From Oscillospiraceae bacterium (GTDB taxonomy: Bacteria; Bacillota; Clostridia; Oscillospirales; Ruminococcaceae), in the NCBI GenBank assembly GCA_029068025.1, contig JAIEDJ010000382.1:1-14762 (forward strand): a stretch of DNA of 14,762 bases, in the 5' to 3' direction. Shown here one piece after another: positions 1-6,746 of this stretch. Under the pieces are notes generated by a model. That model made no database searches and was not told the DNA's origin. It saw only the letters and a list, made by a program, of their open reading frames with translations. The stretch's first letter is position 1. Each line of letters opens with the position of its first letter. A program made the translations under genes and the position numbers.

Positions 1-51
1 GGTCAGGCTGTAGCCGTAAAGTTTTTTGGCAAGCATGGGGAAGGTTATACC
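1..51 (-). other. In-frame continuation of the membrane protein beyond a TAG
   Basis: After the TAG at 54-52 the same minus-strand frame stays open to the window edge for 17 codons. It reads GITFPMLAKKLYGYSLT, a plausible continuation of the hydrophobic segment that ends at the TAG, with a KKLYG-type cytoplasmic turn. This suggests an interrupted gene, a suppressed amber codon or a base error. The stretch is too short to be certain. Confidence 0.4.
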
Positions 52-1011
52 CTAAAGCCCGGCAGCGAAGATATTCATGCAAACTATCCACACGGCAACC
101 GGATCGACTCCGCCGAAAAATGAACCGGTATATCTGCAAAAAGCCGGCCCCCAATAGCACAAGTATCCTCTGAAATCATATATCCCTTTGAATTCTTCAA
201 AATTGCCGATATCGGATATTCGATACCAATAATCGTTCTGATCGCCGCCATCCAAAAATCTCGGTATTGCTCCCGTGTAAAATGAAATCAGTGAAAAAGC
301 GGAAAGCGCAATAAATATCACGATCACATCAAGCGCCATATTGTATTTTATCCATTTATTGTCTTTGTGCGTCAAAGCATATATGCTGAATTTCCGCAGA
401 ATATATTTTTCCGAAACATACACTGTGAAAACGATCAAAACGAACGTCGATATGTATATTATAAAATACGGTATCAAATGCGTATAGCTTTCACATATGG
501 GCATACAACGAACCAATGACGCGGCGTTTTCGCTGTAAAGATCGTACACCCGTAAAAAATTTTCGCATTCAACTTTTATCATTCCTCCGGAAGGCATAGC
601 GATAAGATTAAACGATGTGTTAGCGAAGCCGGGGCAGTCAAAGGTAACGGTTTTACCCGAGCTGGCGTTGGTGTCGATCAAAAGAATATTGTATCCGGTA
701 TCGGCTTTGGTCTGCTCATATTCGATACCGGCGGAGGACAATGACGAACGAATAAGCCAAAATGCGTCATGAGGGGATCCTTCAAGGTTGTCGGCTATGC
801 AGACATATTCGGCGGCGGTCTCGGTATTTTCTCTTTTGAGAAAAGTAATGCTTACGGTTTTGATCTTGCTTTTATTGATATTGTCTGCCATTTCATTTAT
901 TGGCGTTGACAGTGAAACGGTGATCATGACCGAAATAATAAGCAGCGCCGTATTTTTCGCAGCAGTTTTTTCCGAAAAAAGCCGATTGATCCAGTTCCAA
1001 ATTGCTTTCAT
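52..1011 (-). CDS. Multi-pass membrane protein with extracytoplasmic domain, possibly truncated
   Basis: This 319-residue product is of unrecognised function. It has a cytoplasmic N-terminus, a membrane segment at about 20-37, an extracytoplasmic domain of about 140 residues with five cysteines, and further membrane segments at about 180-200 and 225-246. An acidic loop (FLDGGDQNDYW, about 252-262) is followed by a last hydrophobic stretch from about 302 to the stop. The loop and layout recall GT-C-type glycosyltransferases or other polytopic envelope enzymes, but this is only an impression. I chose ATG at 1011 over the upstream GTG at 1038 because GAGGT (1020-1016) sits at a good distance before the ATG. 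The TAG at 54-52 falls inside a hydrophobic segment, and the frame continues beyond it, so the gene may be disrupted. A consensus promoter and a palindromic operator lie upstream, divergent from an XRE repressor gene that may control it. Confidence 0.7.
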   Translation of the reverse strand: MKAIWNWINRLFSEKTAAKNTALLIISVMITVSLSTPINEMADNINKSKIKTVSITFLKRENTETAAEYVCIADNLEGSPHDAFWLIRSSLSSAGIEYEQTKADTGYNILLIDTNASSGKTVTFDCPGFANTSFNLIAMPSGGMIKVECENFLRVYDLYSENAASLVRCMPICESYTHLIPYFIIYISTFVLIVFTVYVSEKYILRKFSIYALTHKDNKWIKYNMALDVIVIFIALSAFSLISFYTGAIPRFLDGGDQNDYWYRISDIGNFEEFKGIYDFRGYLCYWGPAFCRYTGSFFGGVDPVAVWIVCMNIFAAGL

Positions 1012-1050
1012 ATATACCTCGTTTACTTCAGGCAACACCTCACAAAGACC

Positions 1051-1072
1051 GCAGCCGCCCCAAAGCGGCTGC
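1051..1072 (-). other. GC-rich hairpin in the leader of the membrane-protein gene
   Basis: GCAGCCGC at 1051-1058 and GCGGCTGC at 1065-1072 form a perfect 8-bp stem with a 6-nt loop. It lies between the predicted minus-strand transcription start (near 1146) and the SD of the membrane-protein gene. No T-run follows on either strand, so it does not look like an ordinary terminator. A role in leader stability or attenuation is possible but unproven. Confidence 0.5.
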
Positions 1073-1125
1073 GCAAATATCGTGAATCAGTATTGACTTT
1101 ATAAGCAAAAAAAAATTCTACAGCC

Positions 1126-1151
1126 TTCTTGCACCTATATAGGTGCAAGAA
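1126..1151. promoter_or_regulatory. Perfect 26-bp palindromic operator
   Basis: TTCTTGCACCTAT (1126-1138) is followed directly by its exact reverse complement (1139-1151). The site starts right after the -10 box of the minus-strand promoter and covers its likely start point, so a bound protein would block transcription of the membrane-protein gene. It also lies just upstream of the TATAAT facing the XRE gene. Binding by the adjacent XRE protein is inferred from position. Confidence 0.75.
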
Positions 1152-1152
1152 T

Positions 1153-1181
1153 AGTATAGCACAAATTTATAATAAAGTCAA
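1153..1181 (-). promoter_or_regulatory. Sigma-A promoter for the membrane-protein gene
   Basis: On the minus strand TTGACT (1181-1176) is separated by exactly 17 bp from TATACT (1158-1153). Transcription would start near 1146, inside the palindromic operator, giving a leader of about 135 nt. Confidence 0.8.
1168..1173 (+). promoter_or_regulatory. Putative -10 box for the XRE gene
   Basis: A perfect TATAAT is present, but there is no good -35 box at 17-18 bp upstream, where the right half of the palindromic operator lies. An alternative is TTGCAC (1129-1134), 17 bp before TAGTAT (1152-1157). In either case the operator overlaps the promoter, consistent with autoregulation. Confidence 0.45.
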
Positions 1182-1186
1182 TGGGA

Positions 1187-1211
1187 CTTTGCACCTATTT
1201 GAGAACAAGAA
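1187..1211. promoter_or_regulatory. Second, degenerate copy of the operator
   Basis: TTGCACCTAT at 1189-1198 exactly repeats the left half-site at 1129-1138, 60 bp downstream. The right half is degenerate: 8 of 13 positions match, including the outer CAAGAA. It lies just before the SD of the XRE gene, where binding would lower that gene's transcription. Confidence 0.6.
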
Positions 1212-1233
1212 ATTATAAGGAGATTTGTGCAAA

Positions 1234-1467
1234 ATGAACAAGGCAATCGAAGCAGCTGTAGGTAACAACATTAGGATCCTACGAGAAAAGAAAAATCTTA
1301 CTCAGGAACAGGTGGCTGCCAGGCTGCAAATAAACGGCTGTGATATTACCAGCAGCGCAGGTGCAAAAATCGAAGTGGGGCAGCGTCACCTTTATCCGGA
1401 TGAGATAATTCTGTTAAAGAAAATATTGTGTGTTGAGTATGATGAAATTTTTGATGTAAAATACTAG
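1234..1467 (+). CDS. XRE/Cro-CI family helix-turn-helix repressor
   Basis: This 77-residue protein consists almost entirely of one Cro/CI-type DNA-binding domain: an N-terminal helix (IEAAVGNNIRILREKK), the helix-turn-helix LTQEQVAARLQ, then the ITSSAGAKIEVGQRHLYPDE segment that follows the recognition helix in many Bacillota XRE proteins. There is no C-terminal sensor, so it probably acts as a simple dimeric repressor. ATG at 1234 is preferred: AAGGAG (1217-1222) is 11 nt upstream, whereas the in-frame TTG at 1225 lies only 2 nt from that SD. It is divergent from the membrane-protein gene and preceded by two related operator sites, which suggests it represses itself and its neighbour. Confidence 0.9.
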   Translation: MNKAIEAAVGNNIRILREKKNLTQEQVAARLQINGCDITSSAGAKIEVGQRHLYPDEIILLKKILCVEYDEIFDVKY

Positions 1468-1473
1468 TTTGGG

Positions 1474-1502
1474 TTGACAAATCGGCGGTTTTGTGGTATA
1501 TT
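1474..1502 (+). promoter_or_regulatory. Sigma-A promoter for the oxidoreductase gene
   Basis: TTGACA (1474-1479), a 17-bp spacer and TATATT (1497-1502) form a near-consensus promoter starting 7 bp after the XRE stop codon. The oxidoreductase is therefore probably transcribed independently of the XRE gene. Its SD is AGAGAGG (1531-1537), 9 nt before the ATG. Confidence 0.85.
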
Positions 1503-1546
1503 AGAAGTAACAATTATTTTTGCATAATAAAGAGAGGTAAAATACT

Positions 1547-2779
1547 ATGTCATTAAGAATCGAAACCGAAGCAAGCCGCTGCCTGAACTGCAAGAACCCG
1601 CAGTGCATGAAATTCTGCCCCGTTCATACTCCTATCCCGCAGCTTATCCAGAAGTTCAAGGACGGCAAGGTCATGGAGGCGGGCGCGGCTCTGTTTGAGA
1701 ACAATCCGCTGAGTGTTGTCTGCGCTACCGTGTGCAACCATGAGGCGCAGTGCGCGGGTCACTGCGTTCTTGGAAAGAAGGACACGCCCGTTCAGTTCTA
1801 TGAGATCGAGAAGTTCGTATCCGACGCGTACCTCAGCCGTATACGTCCCGAACGAAAGCTCTTAAACGGCAAGCGTGCCGCGATCATAGGATCGGGCCCC
1901 GCGGGTATTACCGTGGCTATTATGCTCGCCAAGGAGGGCTATGGAGTTACCATTTTCGAGCGCAAGAACGATATCGGCGGTATGCTGAGATACGGTATCC
2001 CCGAATTCAGGCTTCCTAACTCGGTCATTGACCGTTATAAGAAGCTGCTTGACAAGCTGGGGGTTCAGATCCGCCTTAACACCACGATCGGCGGCGCGCT
2101 GAAGATCGACGATCTTTTCCGTGACGGCTATGACTCTGTGTTTGTCGGCACGGGCGCTTGGAGACCGAGAACGCTCAATGTAGAGGGCGAGTGCCTTGCG
2201 AACGTACATTTCGGTATCTCGTATCTTGAAAACCCGAGCCATCACGAGCTTGGCGAGACCGTTGCCATTATCGGAATGGGCAACGTCGCGATGGACGTTG
2301 CGCGTACCGCGTTCCGTCACGGAGCGGAAAGAGTTATGCTTTTCGCGCGCAGCAATAAGGCTACCGCAAGCTCTCACGAGATGAGCTATGCTAAGCTTGA
2401 CGGCGCGGAATTTATTTACGGAAAGCAGATCACCCGCATCACTCCCGAGGGTCCCGTGTTCAAGACCTCGATCTTTGATGCGGAGGGTAATATTATTGAT
2501 TATAAGGACGATGAGGAGCTTGTTCGCGCGGATTCCGTTATCATCGCGGCAAGCCAGCGCCCGAAGGATAAGCTGATCCTTTCTACCGAGCATCTGGAGG
2601 GAACTGCGAAGGGTCTGCTCGTCGTTGACGAGAACAACATGACCACTCACCCCGGAGTGTTCGCCGCAGGCGACGTTATCACCGGTCCGCTTACCGTTGT
2701 TCATGCCGTTGAGGACGCGAAGAAAACCGCACGCGCTATGATGGAGTACATGGATAAGAAAGCGGCTGAAAAGCAATAA
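1547..2779 (+). CDS. FAD- and Fe-S-dependent NAD(P)H oxidoreductase, GltD/PreT-like
   Basis: This 410-residue cytosolic flavoprotein belongs to the family of glutamate synthase small subunits and the NAD(P)H-oxidising half of dihydropyrimidine dehydrogenase. The N-terminal ferredoxin-like domain carries C12-x2-C15-x4-C20-x3-C24-P and C59-x3-C63-x5-C69-x3-C73, the ligand sets for two [4Fe-4S] clusters. The FAD site is GSGPAG at 115-120, followed by the GGML/YGIPEFRLP signature (144-157). The NAD(P)H site is GMGNVAMD at 243-250. The final FAD contact is the FAAGD segment near 370. Family members pass electrons from NAD(P)H to a partner such as GltB or PreA, and neither partner is encoded nearby. 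The length is closer to the PreT type (about 410) than to typical GltD (about 470-490). The substrate cannot be decided from this sequence. The gene has its own promoter and ends at a bidirectional terminator. Confidence 0.9.
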   Translation: MSLRIETEASRCLNCKNPQCMKFCPVHTPIPQLIQKFKDGKVMEAGAALFENNPLSVVCATVCNHEAQCAGHCVLGKKDTPVQFYEIEKFVSDAYLSRIRPERKLLNGKRAAIIGSGPAGITVAIMLAKEGYGVTIFERKNDIGGMLRYGIPEFRLPNSVIDRYKKLLDKLGVQIRLNTTIGGALKIDDLFRDGYDSVFVGTGAWRPRTLNVEGECLANVHFGISYLENPSHHELGETVAIIGMGNVAMDVARTAFRHGAERVMLFARSNKATASSHEMSYAKLDGAEFIYGKQITRITPEGPVFKTSIFDAEGNIIDYKDDEELVRADSVIIAASQRPKDKLILSTEHLEGTAKGLLVVDENNMTTHPGVFAAGDVITGPLTVVHAVEDAKKTARAMMEYMDKKAAEKQ

Positions 2780-2805
2780 AAATCAGTGCTGAACGCACAA
2801 TAACA

Positions 2806-2845
2806 ATCCCCCGGCGTACTCAACGCACCGGGGGATGATTTTATT
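2806..2845. terminator. Shared bidirectional terminator between convergent genes
   Basis: ATCCCCCGG (2806-2814) pairs with CCGGGGGAT (2828-2836), a perfect 9-bp GC-rich stem with a 13-nt loop. On the plus strand it is followed by GATTTTATT, and on the minus strand by a weaker T-rich stretch (TGTTATTGT). It ends the oxidoreductase transcript and overlaps the last bases of rmuC, so it probably serves both genes. Confidence 0.85.
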
Positions 2846-4334
2846 CGCTGAATATGCTGTCCGCTTCCTCCTTGGATGGGAGCATGGAAACCGTTGACAG
2901 CTTGCGGTTGATCGCTCTGGTGCGCGTTCCGATAAGCGTGTCAAGCTCCTCGTCAACTTTCCTCAGGCGGTCGCGCGTCTTGGTGAGAACGTCCTCAAAG
3001 GTGGAGAATTCCTTTTTGGCAGCTTCGAGTATCTTCCAGACCTCGCCGCTTTTCTTTTGAATAGCGAGCGTCTTAAAGCCCATTTGCAGGCTGTTGAGCA
3101 TTGCCGCCATTGTTGATGGTCCCGCAACGTTGATGGAAAATTCGCGCTGTAAGCGCTCCACCATTCCCATATTCACGACTTCCGCGTATAATCCCTCAAA
3201 GGGCAGGAACATTATCGCAAAATTTGTTGTGTGCGGCGGAACTACATATTTGCTGCGAATGCTTTTGGCGCAGCGGATGATCTCGTTTTCAAGCAGCTTG
3301 CGCTTTTCCTTGAGCGCATCCGGATCTCCCGAATTGTACGCGTCGATAAGGTTGGAATATGTATCACCCGGGAATTTCGAATCTATCGGCAGATAAATGC
3401 TTTCGCCGTCTTCGGCTCCGGGAAGCTTCACAGCGAAATCCACACGCTCGGTGTTTCCCGGTGCAACACACACCTGCTCGGCATACTGCTCGGGGGCGAG
3501 TATCTCCGAGAGGATCGCGCTGAGCTGTATCTCGCCCATGATTCCGCGCGTTTTGACGTTTGAGAGGACGTTCTTCAGGTCGGATACTCCCGCCGCGACG
3601 GTTTTCATCTGCCCAAGTCCCTCATGGACTTCCGCAAGCCGCTTGCTGACGGATTCAAAGGACTGAGTTATCTTATCGTCAAGGGTCTTTTGCAGCTTTT
3701 CGTTGACGGTGTTGTTGATCCTGTCAAGGCTTTCGCGGTTCTCGCGGCGCAGCTTCTCCATGCTCTCGGAATTGGAGTTGCGGACATTGGTCAATGTGTC
3801 GTTGATCTCGCGGCGGATCGTCTCGAACTTCTTTTCAAGGGCTTCAAGGCGTTCTGTGGTGTTCTTCTGCTGGCGTTCCTCCGCGTCGTTCAGCGTTTTT
3901 CCAAGCTCGGACATATTCTTCACTACCGTTTCAAATGCGCGGTTCAGTTTTTCGTCAAGAGTGTTCTGCATTTTCTCGGTGACGACGCTGTTGATCTTTG
4001 TGAGACTGTCGCGGTTTTCGGCGCGGAGACCGTTCATTTCGGTTTTTATCTCGGAAATAATCTCGGTGTTTCTTTTCTGCTGACGCTCCTGTGACGACGC
4101 GAGGCTTTCGCCGATGGTGGCGATCTGCTTTATCGTCGAATCACCCTGACGCATGGTCTGATCCAACAGACGGCTGTTGTCGCCTGCGTTCGTTTGGGTC
4201 AGCACCTCGATCTTGTTTTTCAGCTCGGAGAGTTTATCCGTATAGGCGTCTTTGCTCGGTTTAAACAGTTTTATCAGTACTGCGGCAAGCAAAATAATGA
4301 TGACAACGCAGCATATCAATATAGCGGTCTCCAT
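2841..4334 (-). CDS. rmuC: RmuC family DNA recombination protein
   Basis: This 497-residue protein has an N-terminal membrane anchor (about 4-24) and a long coiled-coil region (about 30-245). The C-terminal RmuC domain (about 250-465) follows, with TRGIMGEIQL (262-271), a VDF at 298-300 and IDSK at 317-320, matching the PD-(D/E)xK-like core of the family. The fold suggests a nuclease; RmuC is known genetically for limiting rearrangements at inverted repeats, with its biochemistry poorly settled. The coiled coil contains an internal duplication: about 100-150 is repeated at about 192-240 with a 92-residue offset, sharing LRxENRxSLxxIN and EKxQxTLDxK. ATG at 4334 is preceded by AGGAGG (4346-4341) at 6 nt. 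A perfect consensus promoter lies at 4392-4364. The gene is convergent with the oxidoreductase. Confidence 0.95.
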   Translation of the reverse strand: METAILICCVVIIILLAAVLIKLFKPSKDAYTDKLSELKNKIEVLTQTNAGDNSRLLDQTMRQGDSTIKQIATIGESLASSQERQQKRNTEIISEIKTEMNGLRAENRDSLTKINSVVTEKMQNTLDEKLNRAFETVVKNMSELGKTLNDAEERQQKNTTERLEALEKKFETIRREINDTLTNVRNSNSESMEKLRRENRESLDRINNTVNEKLQKTLDDKITQSFESVSKRLAEVHEGLGQMKTVAAGVSDLKNVLSNVKTRGIMGEIQLSAILSEILAPEQYAEQVCVAPGNTERVDFAVKLPGAEDGESIYLPIDSKFPGDTYSNLIDAYNSGDPDALKEKRKLLENEIIRCAKSIRSKYVVPPHTTNFAIMFLPFEGLYAEVVNMGMVERLQREFSINVAGPSTMAAMLNSLQMGFKTLAIQKKSGEVWKILEAAKKEFSTFEDVLTKTRDRLRKVDEELDTLIGTRTRAINRKLSTVSMLPSKEEADSIFSE

Positions 4335-4363
4335 TGTGATCCTCCTGTAATATAATAATTTAA

Positions 4364-4392
4364 ATTATATCACTTTTTCCTTGTTTTGTCAA
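4364..4392 (-). promoter_or_regulatory. Consensus sigma-A promoter for rmuC
   Basis: On the minus strand TTGACA (4392-4387), a 17-bp spacer and TATAAT (4369-4364) match the consensus at all twelve positions. Transcription should start near 4357, about 23 nt before the rmuC ATG. Confidence 0.9.
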
Positions 4393-4406
4393 CAAGATAC
4401 GACTTC

Positions 4407-4436
4407 TTGACATTGTATAAGATAAAATGTTATAAT
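4407..4436 (+). promoter_or_regulatory. Strong plus-strand promoter into the structured intergenic element
   Basis: TTGACA (4407-4412) and TATAAT (4431-4436) are separated by 18 bp, and TGT directly before the -10 box makes an extended -10. The start point would be near 4443. There is no start codon with an SD before the response-regulator gene 270 bp away, so the first thing transcribed is the hairpin element at 4478-4650. It may drive a small RNA or a long structured leader for the two-component genes. Confidence 0.7.
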
Positions 4437-4477
4437 ATATTTATTACCCTATATTAAAAGTTTTTTTGCCAAGATAT

Positions 4478-4650
4478 CAACAGTTTTAAACACGCATGAG
4501 AAATTTCAAAAAGCGGTCCTCCGCCGCATACCGCGTAAGCGGTGTGCGGCGGAGGACTGGCTAGTGCGGTGCGAAGCACCGCACGGTTTTGAAATTTCTT
4601 TTAAATCAACAGCTCCTCGTCAACGTCCGTTAGATTTATCAACAAACTAA
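4478..4650 (+). repeat. Intergenic three-way-junction repeat element, copy A
   Basis: The 379-bp gene-free stretch 4335-4713 holds two promoters, this element and a regulator-type promoter. Outer arms AGAAATTTCAAAA (4499-4511) and TTTTGAAATTTCT (4587-4599) pair perfectly over 13 bp. Inside are two hairpins. The first has arms 4516-4534 and 4539-4557, 19 bp with one T-G wobble, and a GTAA loop of the GNRA type. The second is GTGCGGTGC (4564-4572), loop GAA, GCACCGCAC (4576-4584). The wobble and the GNRA loop are valid in plus-strand RNA only. The flanks (CAACA upstream, GTCAACG-N10-TTATC downstream) recur in copy B at 6747-6930. It could be a cis-acting RNA, a small RNA or a palindromic mobile repeat. 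Confidence 0.8.
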
Positions 4651-4662
4651 TTTACAGCGAGC

Positions 4663-4694
4663 TTGACACTTTTTTGACTTTTTTGGTTTATAAT
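4663..4694 (+). promoter_or_regulatory. Double-TTGAC promoter of the response regulator
   Basis: TTGAC occurs at 4663 and again at 4674 (11-bp spacing), and a perfect TATAAT follows at 4689-4694. The first repeat is 20 bp and the second 9 bp from the -10 box, so neither is a normal -35. The same 32-bp layout recurs at 6688-6719 and 8552-8583. It looks like a direct-repeat activator site of the OmpR/PhoB type overlapping the -35 region, implying autoregulation. The predicted start (near 4701) leaves a very short leader. Confidence 0.65.
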
Positions 4695-4713
4695 TACAAC
4701 AGAGGTGTTTTTT

Positions 4714-5391
4714 ATGTCTTATAAGATATTGATAGTTGATGATGAACCTATGCTGACTTCGCTGCTTAAGGATCATTTCTCCGACTGCGGCTATGAGGCT
4801 GTCACCGCGAACAGCGCAAAGGACGCTATGGCGCGGATAAACGAGCAGCCCGATCTTATCCTGCTGGATATCAATATGCCTGATATGGACGGGCTGGAGC
4901 TTTGCAAGGCGGTTCGGTCGCACGTGTCCTGCCCGATACTGTTCCTGACCGCGCGGATCACCGAGCTTGATAAAGTAAACGGTTTTATGGCGGGCGGGGA
5001 CGATTACATCACAAAGCCCTTCGGTCTGGCGGAGATCACCGCGCGTGTGGCGGCTCATCTGCGCCGTGACGAACGCGCTCACAATAATTCGCGGTTCACC
5101 GTTTCTGAGGATCTGATCGTCAATTTCTCCGAGCGCACCGTATTCTATAAGGATACGGAGATCGTGTTTTCAAAGCGCGAGTTTGATATAATAGAATTCC
5201 TGATCTCCAACGCGGGGCAGATATTCGAGCGCGAGCACTTGTATGAAGCGGTCTGGGGTCTGGACGCGGAGGGCGACAACACCGTTATCAAGGAGCATAT
5301 CCGCAAGATCCGCAAAAAGCTCAAGGACGTTACGGGCTCGGACGATTATATTGAAACGGTCTGGGGGGTCGGCTATAAATGGAAGAAGTAA
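4714..5391 (+). CDS. OmpR/PhoB-family response regulator
   Basis: This 225-residue transcription regulator has a receiver domain and a winged-helix DNA-binding domain. Receiver residues are the acidic pair D9-D10 (in ILIVDDEP), the phospho-acceptor D52 (LILLDINMPDMDG), T79 and K101 (ITKPF). The C-terminal domain shows the OmpR-type pattern, with SKREFDIIEFL, LYEAVWG and the recognition helix region NTVIKEHIRKIRKKL, ending in YIETVWGVGYKWKK. ATG at 4714 is chosen because AGAGG (4701-4705) sits 8 nt upstream; the in-frame GTG at 4705 overlaps that SD. The gene overlaps its kinase by 13 bp, so the pair is probably translationally coupled. Double-TTGAC sites before this gene and two lipoprotein genes are the proposed targets. 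Confidence 0.97.
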   Translation: MSYKILIVDDEPMLTSLLKDHFSDCGYEAVTANSAKDAMARINEQPDLILLDINMPDMDGLELCKAVRSHVSCPILFLTARITELDKVNGFMAGGDDYITKPFGLAEITARVAAHLRRDERAHNNSRFTVSEDLIVNFSERTVFYKDTEIVFSKREFDIIEFLISNAGQIFEREHLYEAVWGLDAEGDNTVIKEHIRKIRKKLKDVTGSDDYIETVWGVGYKWKK

Positions 5392-6686
5392 GGCGTTCCG
5401 CACTGCGCGGCGATTTTATAAAGTACGTGCTTGCGGCGTTTTTCAGCGCCGCGGTGCTGTCGATAGTCGTGATACTCGGGTGTGTCGCGACGCGCGAATG
5501 GCTTGTTCCAAGCTCGGACAAGGTGTATCTTAACTGGGGGAGCAGAGGGATAGAGACTGTTCCCGAAACGCCGAACTACGGCTTTGAGATACTGTCGCTG
5601 GCGGAGCCCTCGGAGGATAATCCGTTCTATTCGGATGATCCCGCAGTGAAAAAATCGTTTGTGCTGAGCGGTTCAAGGGTACGCGATAATGATGTAGTGA
5701 TGTCGGTCACAAGAATAAACAGCTCGCCGAAAGCACTTTCCCAGAATAAGCGCTTTGTCTATTACGCAAGCGGCGTAACGATGGTGATACTCCCAATAAT
5801 TCTGGCGCTGTCAGCGGTGCTTATCTGCGGATATATGTTCTATGAGGAGAAGCTGAGGAGACCCATCGAAACGCTTTCCGCGGCGACCGAAAAGATCTCG
5901 GAGCAGGATCTGGATTTTACGGTTGATTACCGTTCCTCCGATGAGCTGGGCGCGCTGTGCGGCTCGTTTGAGCAAATGCGCGCGGCACTGAGGGCTAACA
6001 ATGAGGAAATGTGGCAGATGCTCACCGAGCGGCGGCGGCTCCAGGCTTCCGTGGCGCACGATCTTCGCAATCCGATAGCTATCATCGAGGGACACGCGGA
6101 GTATCTCAAGCTTCATATTCAAGGCGGAAGATCCGACAGCGAAAAGATACTCTCCGTCGCGGACAACATCGAAAACGCCGCCAAGCGTCTGGAGCACTAC
6201 ACCGAGAGCATTCGCGCGATAAACCGCGTTGAGGAGCTTGAAGTAAAGCGTGAGCAGACGGATCTTGAAGCGCTGTTTGAGGAGATCTCCGAGGATCTTT
6301 CCACGCTTGCGGAGCGCGGAGATGTTGAGGTCGTGTGTGAGAACAGCGTCGGCAAACGCGCGTTAAAGCTGGATCGGCAGGCGCTCTACCGTATTCTTGA
6401 GAATGTTGTCGGAAACGCGCTGAGGTTCGCGAAAAGCCATATATACGTGCGGTTTTCTATCGGCAGTGACGAAAGATTGTGCGTTTCCGTGTCGGACGAC
6501 GGAACGGGATTCCCCGAAAAGCAGCTGAAAAACCAAAGTGCGTCTTTCCCCGAGAGTATAGGCAGCGGGGAACACTCCGGGCTGGGGCTGCCGATCTGCC
6601 GTATACTCGCGAGAAAGCACGGCGGTGAGATCGTGCTTGGCAACGTTAACGGCGCGGAGGTAAAAATATTTCTTAATGTAAAATAA
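5379..6686 (+). CDS. Membrane sensor histidine kinase
   Basis: This 435-residue kinase is the cognate partner of the overlapping response regulator. Membrane helices at about 17-36 and 130-154 enclose an extracytoplasmic domain of about 93 residues (37-129) that I cannot assign to a known sensor fold. A HAMP linker (about 155-205) leads to the phospho-acceptor site SVAHDLRNP with H227. The ATP-binding domain has an N box with N342 and N346 (ENVVGNALRFAK), a G1 box DDGTG (373-377) and a G2 box SGLGLP (400-405). The start overlaps the regulator's end and has only a G-rich SD (near 5362-5367). Its stop lies one base before the double-TTGAC promoter of lipoprotein 1. The size of the sensor domain would allow contact with an extracellular protein such as the neighbouring lipoproteins; this is inference. 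Confidence 0.96.
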   Translation: MEEVRRSALRGDFIKYVLAAFFSAAVLSIVVILGCVATREWLVPSSDKVYLNWGSRGIETVPETPNYGFEILSLAEPSEDNPFYSDDPAVKKSFVLSGSRVRDNDVVMSVTRINSSPKALSQNKRFVYYASGVTMVILPIILALSAVLICGYMFYEEKLRRPIETLSAATEKISEQDLDFTVDYRSSDELGALCGSFEQMRAALRANNEEMWQMLTERRRLQASVAHDLRNPIAIIEGHAEYLKLHIQGGRSDSEKILSVADNIENAAKRLEHYTESIRAINRVEELEVKREQTDLEALFEEISEDLSTLAERGDVEVVCENSVGKRALKLDRQALYRILENVVGNALRFAKSHIYVRFSIGSDERLCVSVSDDGTGFPEKQLKNQSASFPESIGSGEHSGLGLPICRILARKHGGEIVLGNVNGAEVKIFLNVK

Positions 6687-6687
6687 T

Positions 6688-6719
6688 TTGACGATTTATT
6701 GACTTTTGTGATATATAAT
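6688..6719 (+). promoter_or_regulatory. Double-TTGAC promoter of lipoprotein 1
   Basis: TTGAC at 6688 and 6699 and TATAAT at 6714-6719 have exactly the same spacing as the sites at 4663 and 8552. An alternative reading is TTGACG, 18 bp, TATATA (6712-6717) with an extended -10 TG. Transcription starting near 6726 would give a leader of about 245 nt that contains the structured element copy B. Confidence 0.65.
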
Positions 6720-6746
6720 CCCTTTGTTGAATGAAGAAGCCCTGAA

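Noticed and set aside
1862..2776. Long open frame on the complementary strand of the oxidoreductase gene
   Set aside because: It mirrors a clearly conserved protein frame, has no recognisable domain and no fitting SD. It arises from the codon bias of the real gene.
3624..4094. Open plus-strand frames opposite rmuC encoding hydrophobic, Leu/Phe-rich sequence
   Set aside because: These are the antisense reading of the Glu/Lys-rich coiled coil, which naturally gives Leu and Phe codons. No promoter or SD supports them.
4499..4605. Element A as a plain rho-independent terminator
   Set aside because: It lies after a promoter and not after a gene, has two separate inner hairpins inside a third stem, and its T-rich stretch is interrupted by GAAA and C. 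Termination activity is possible but does not explain the conserved architecture.
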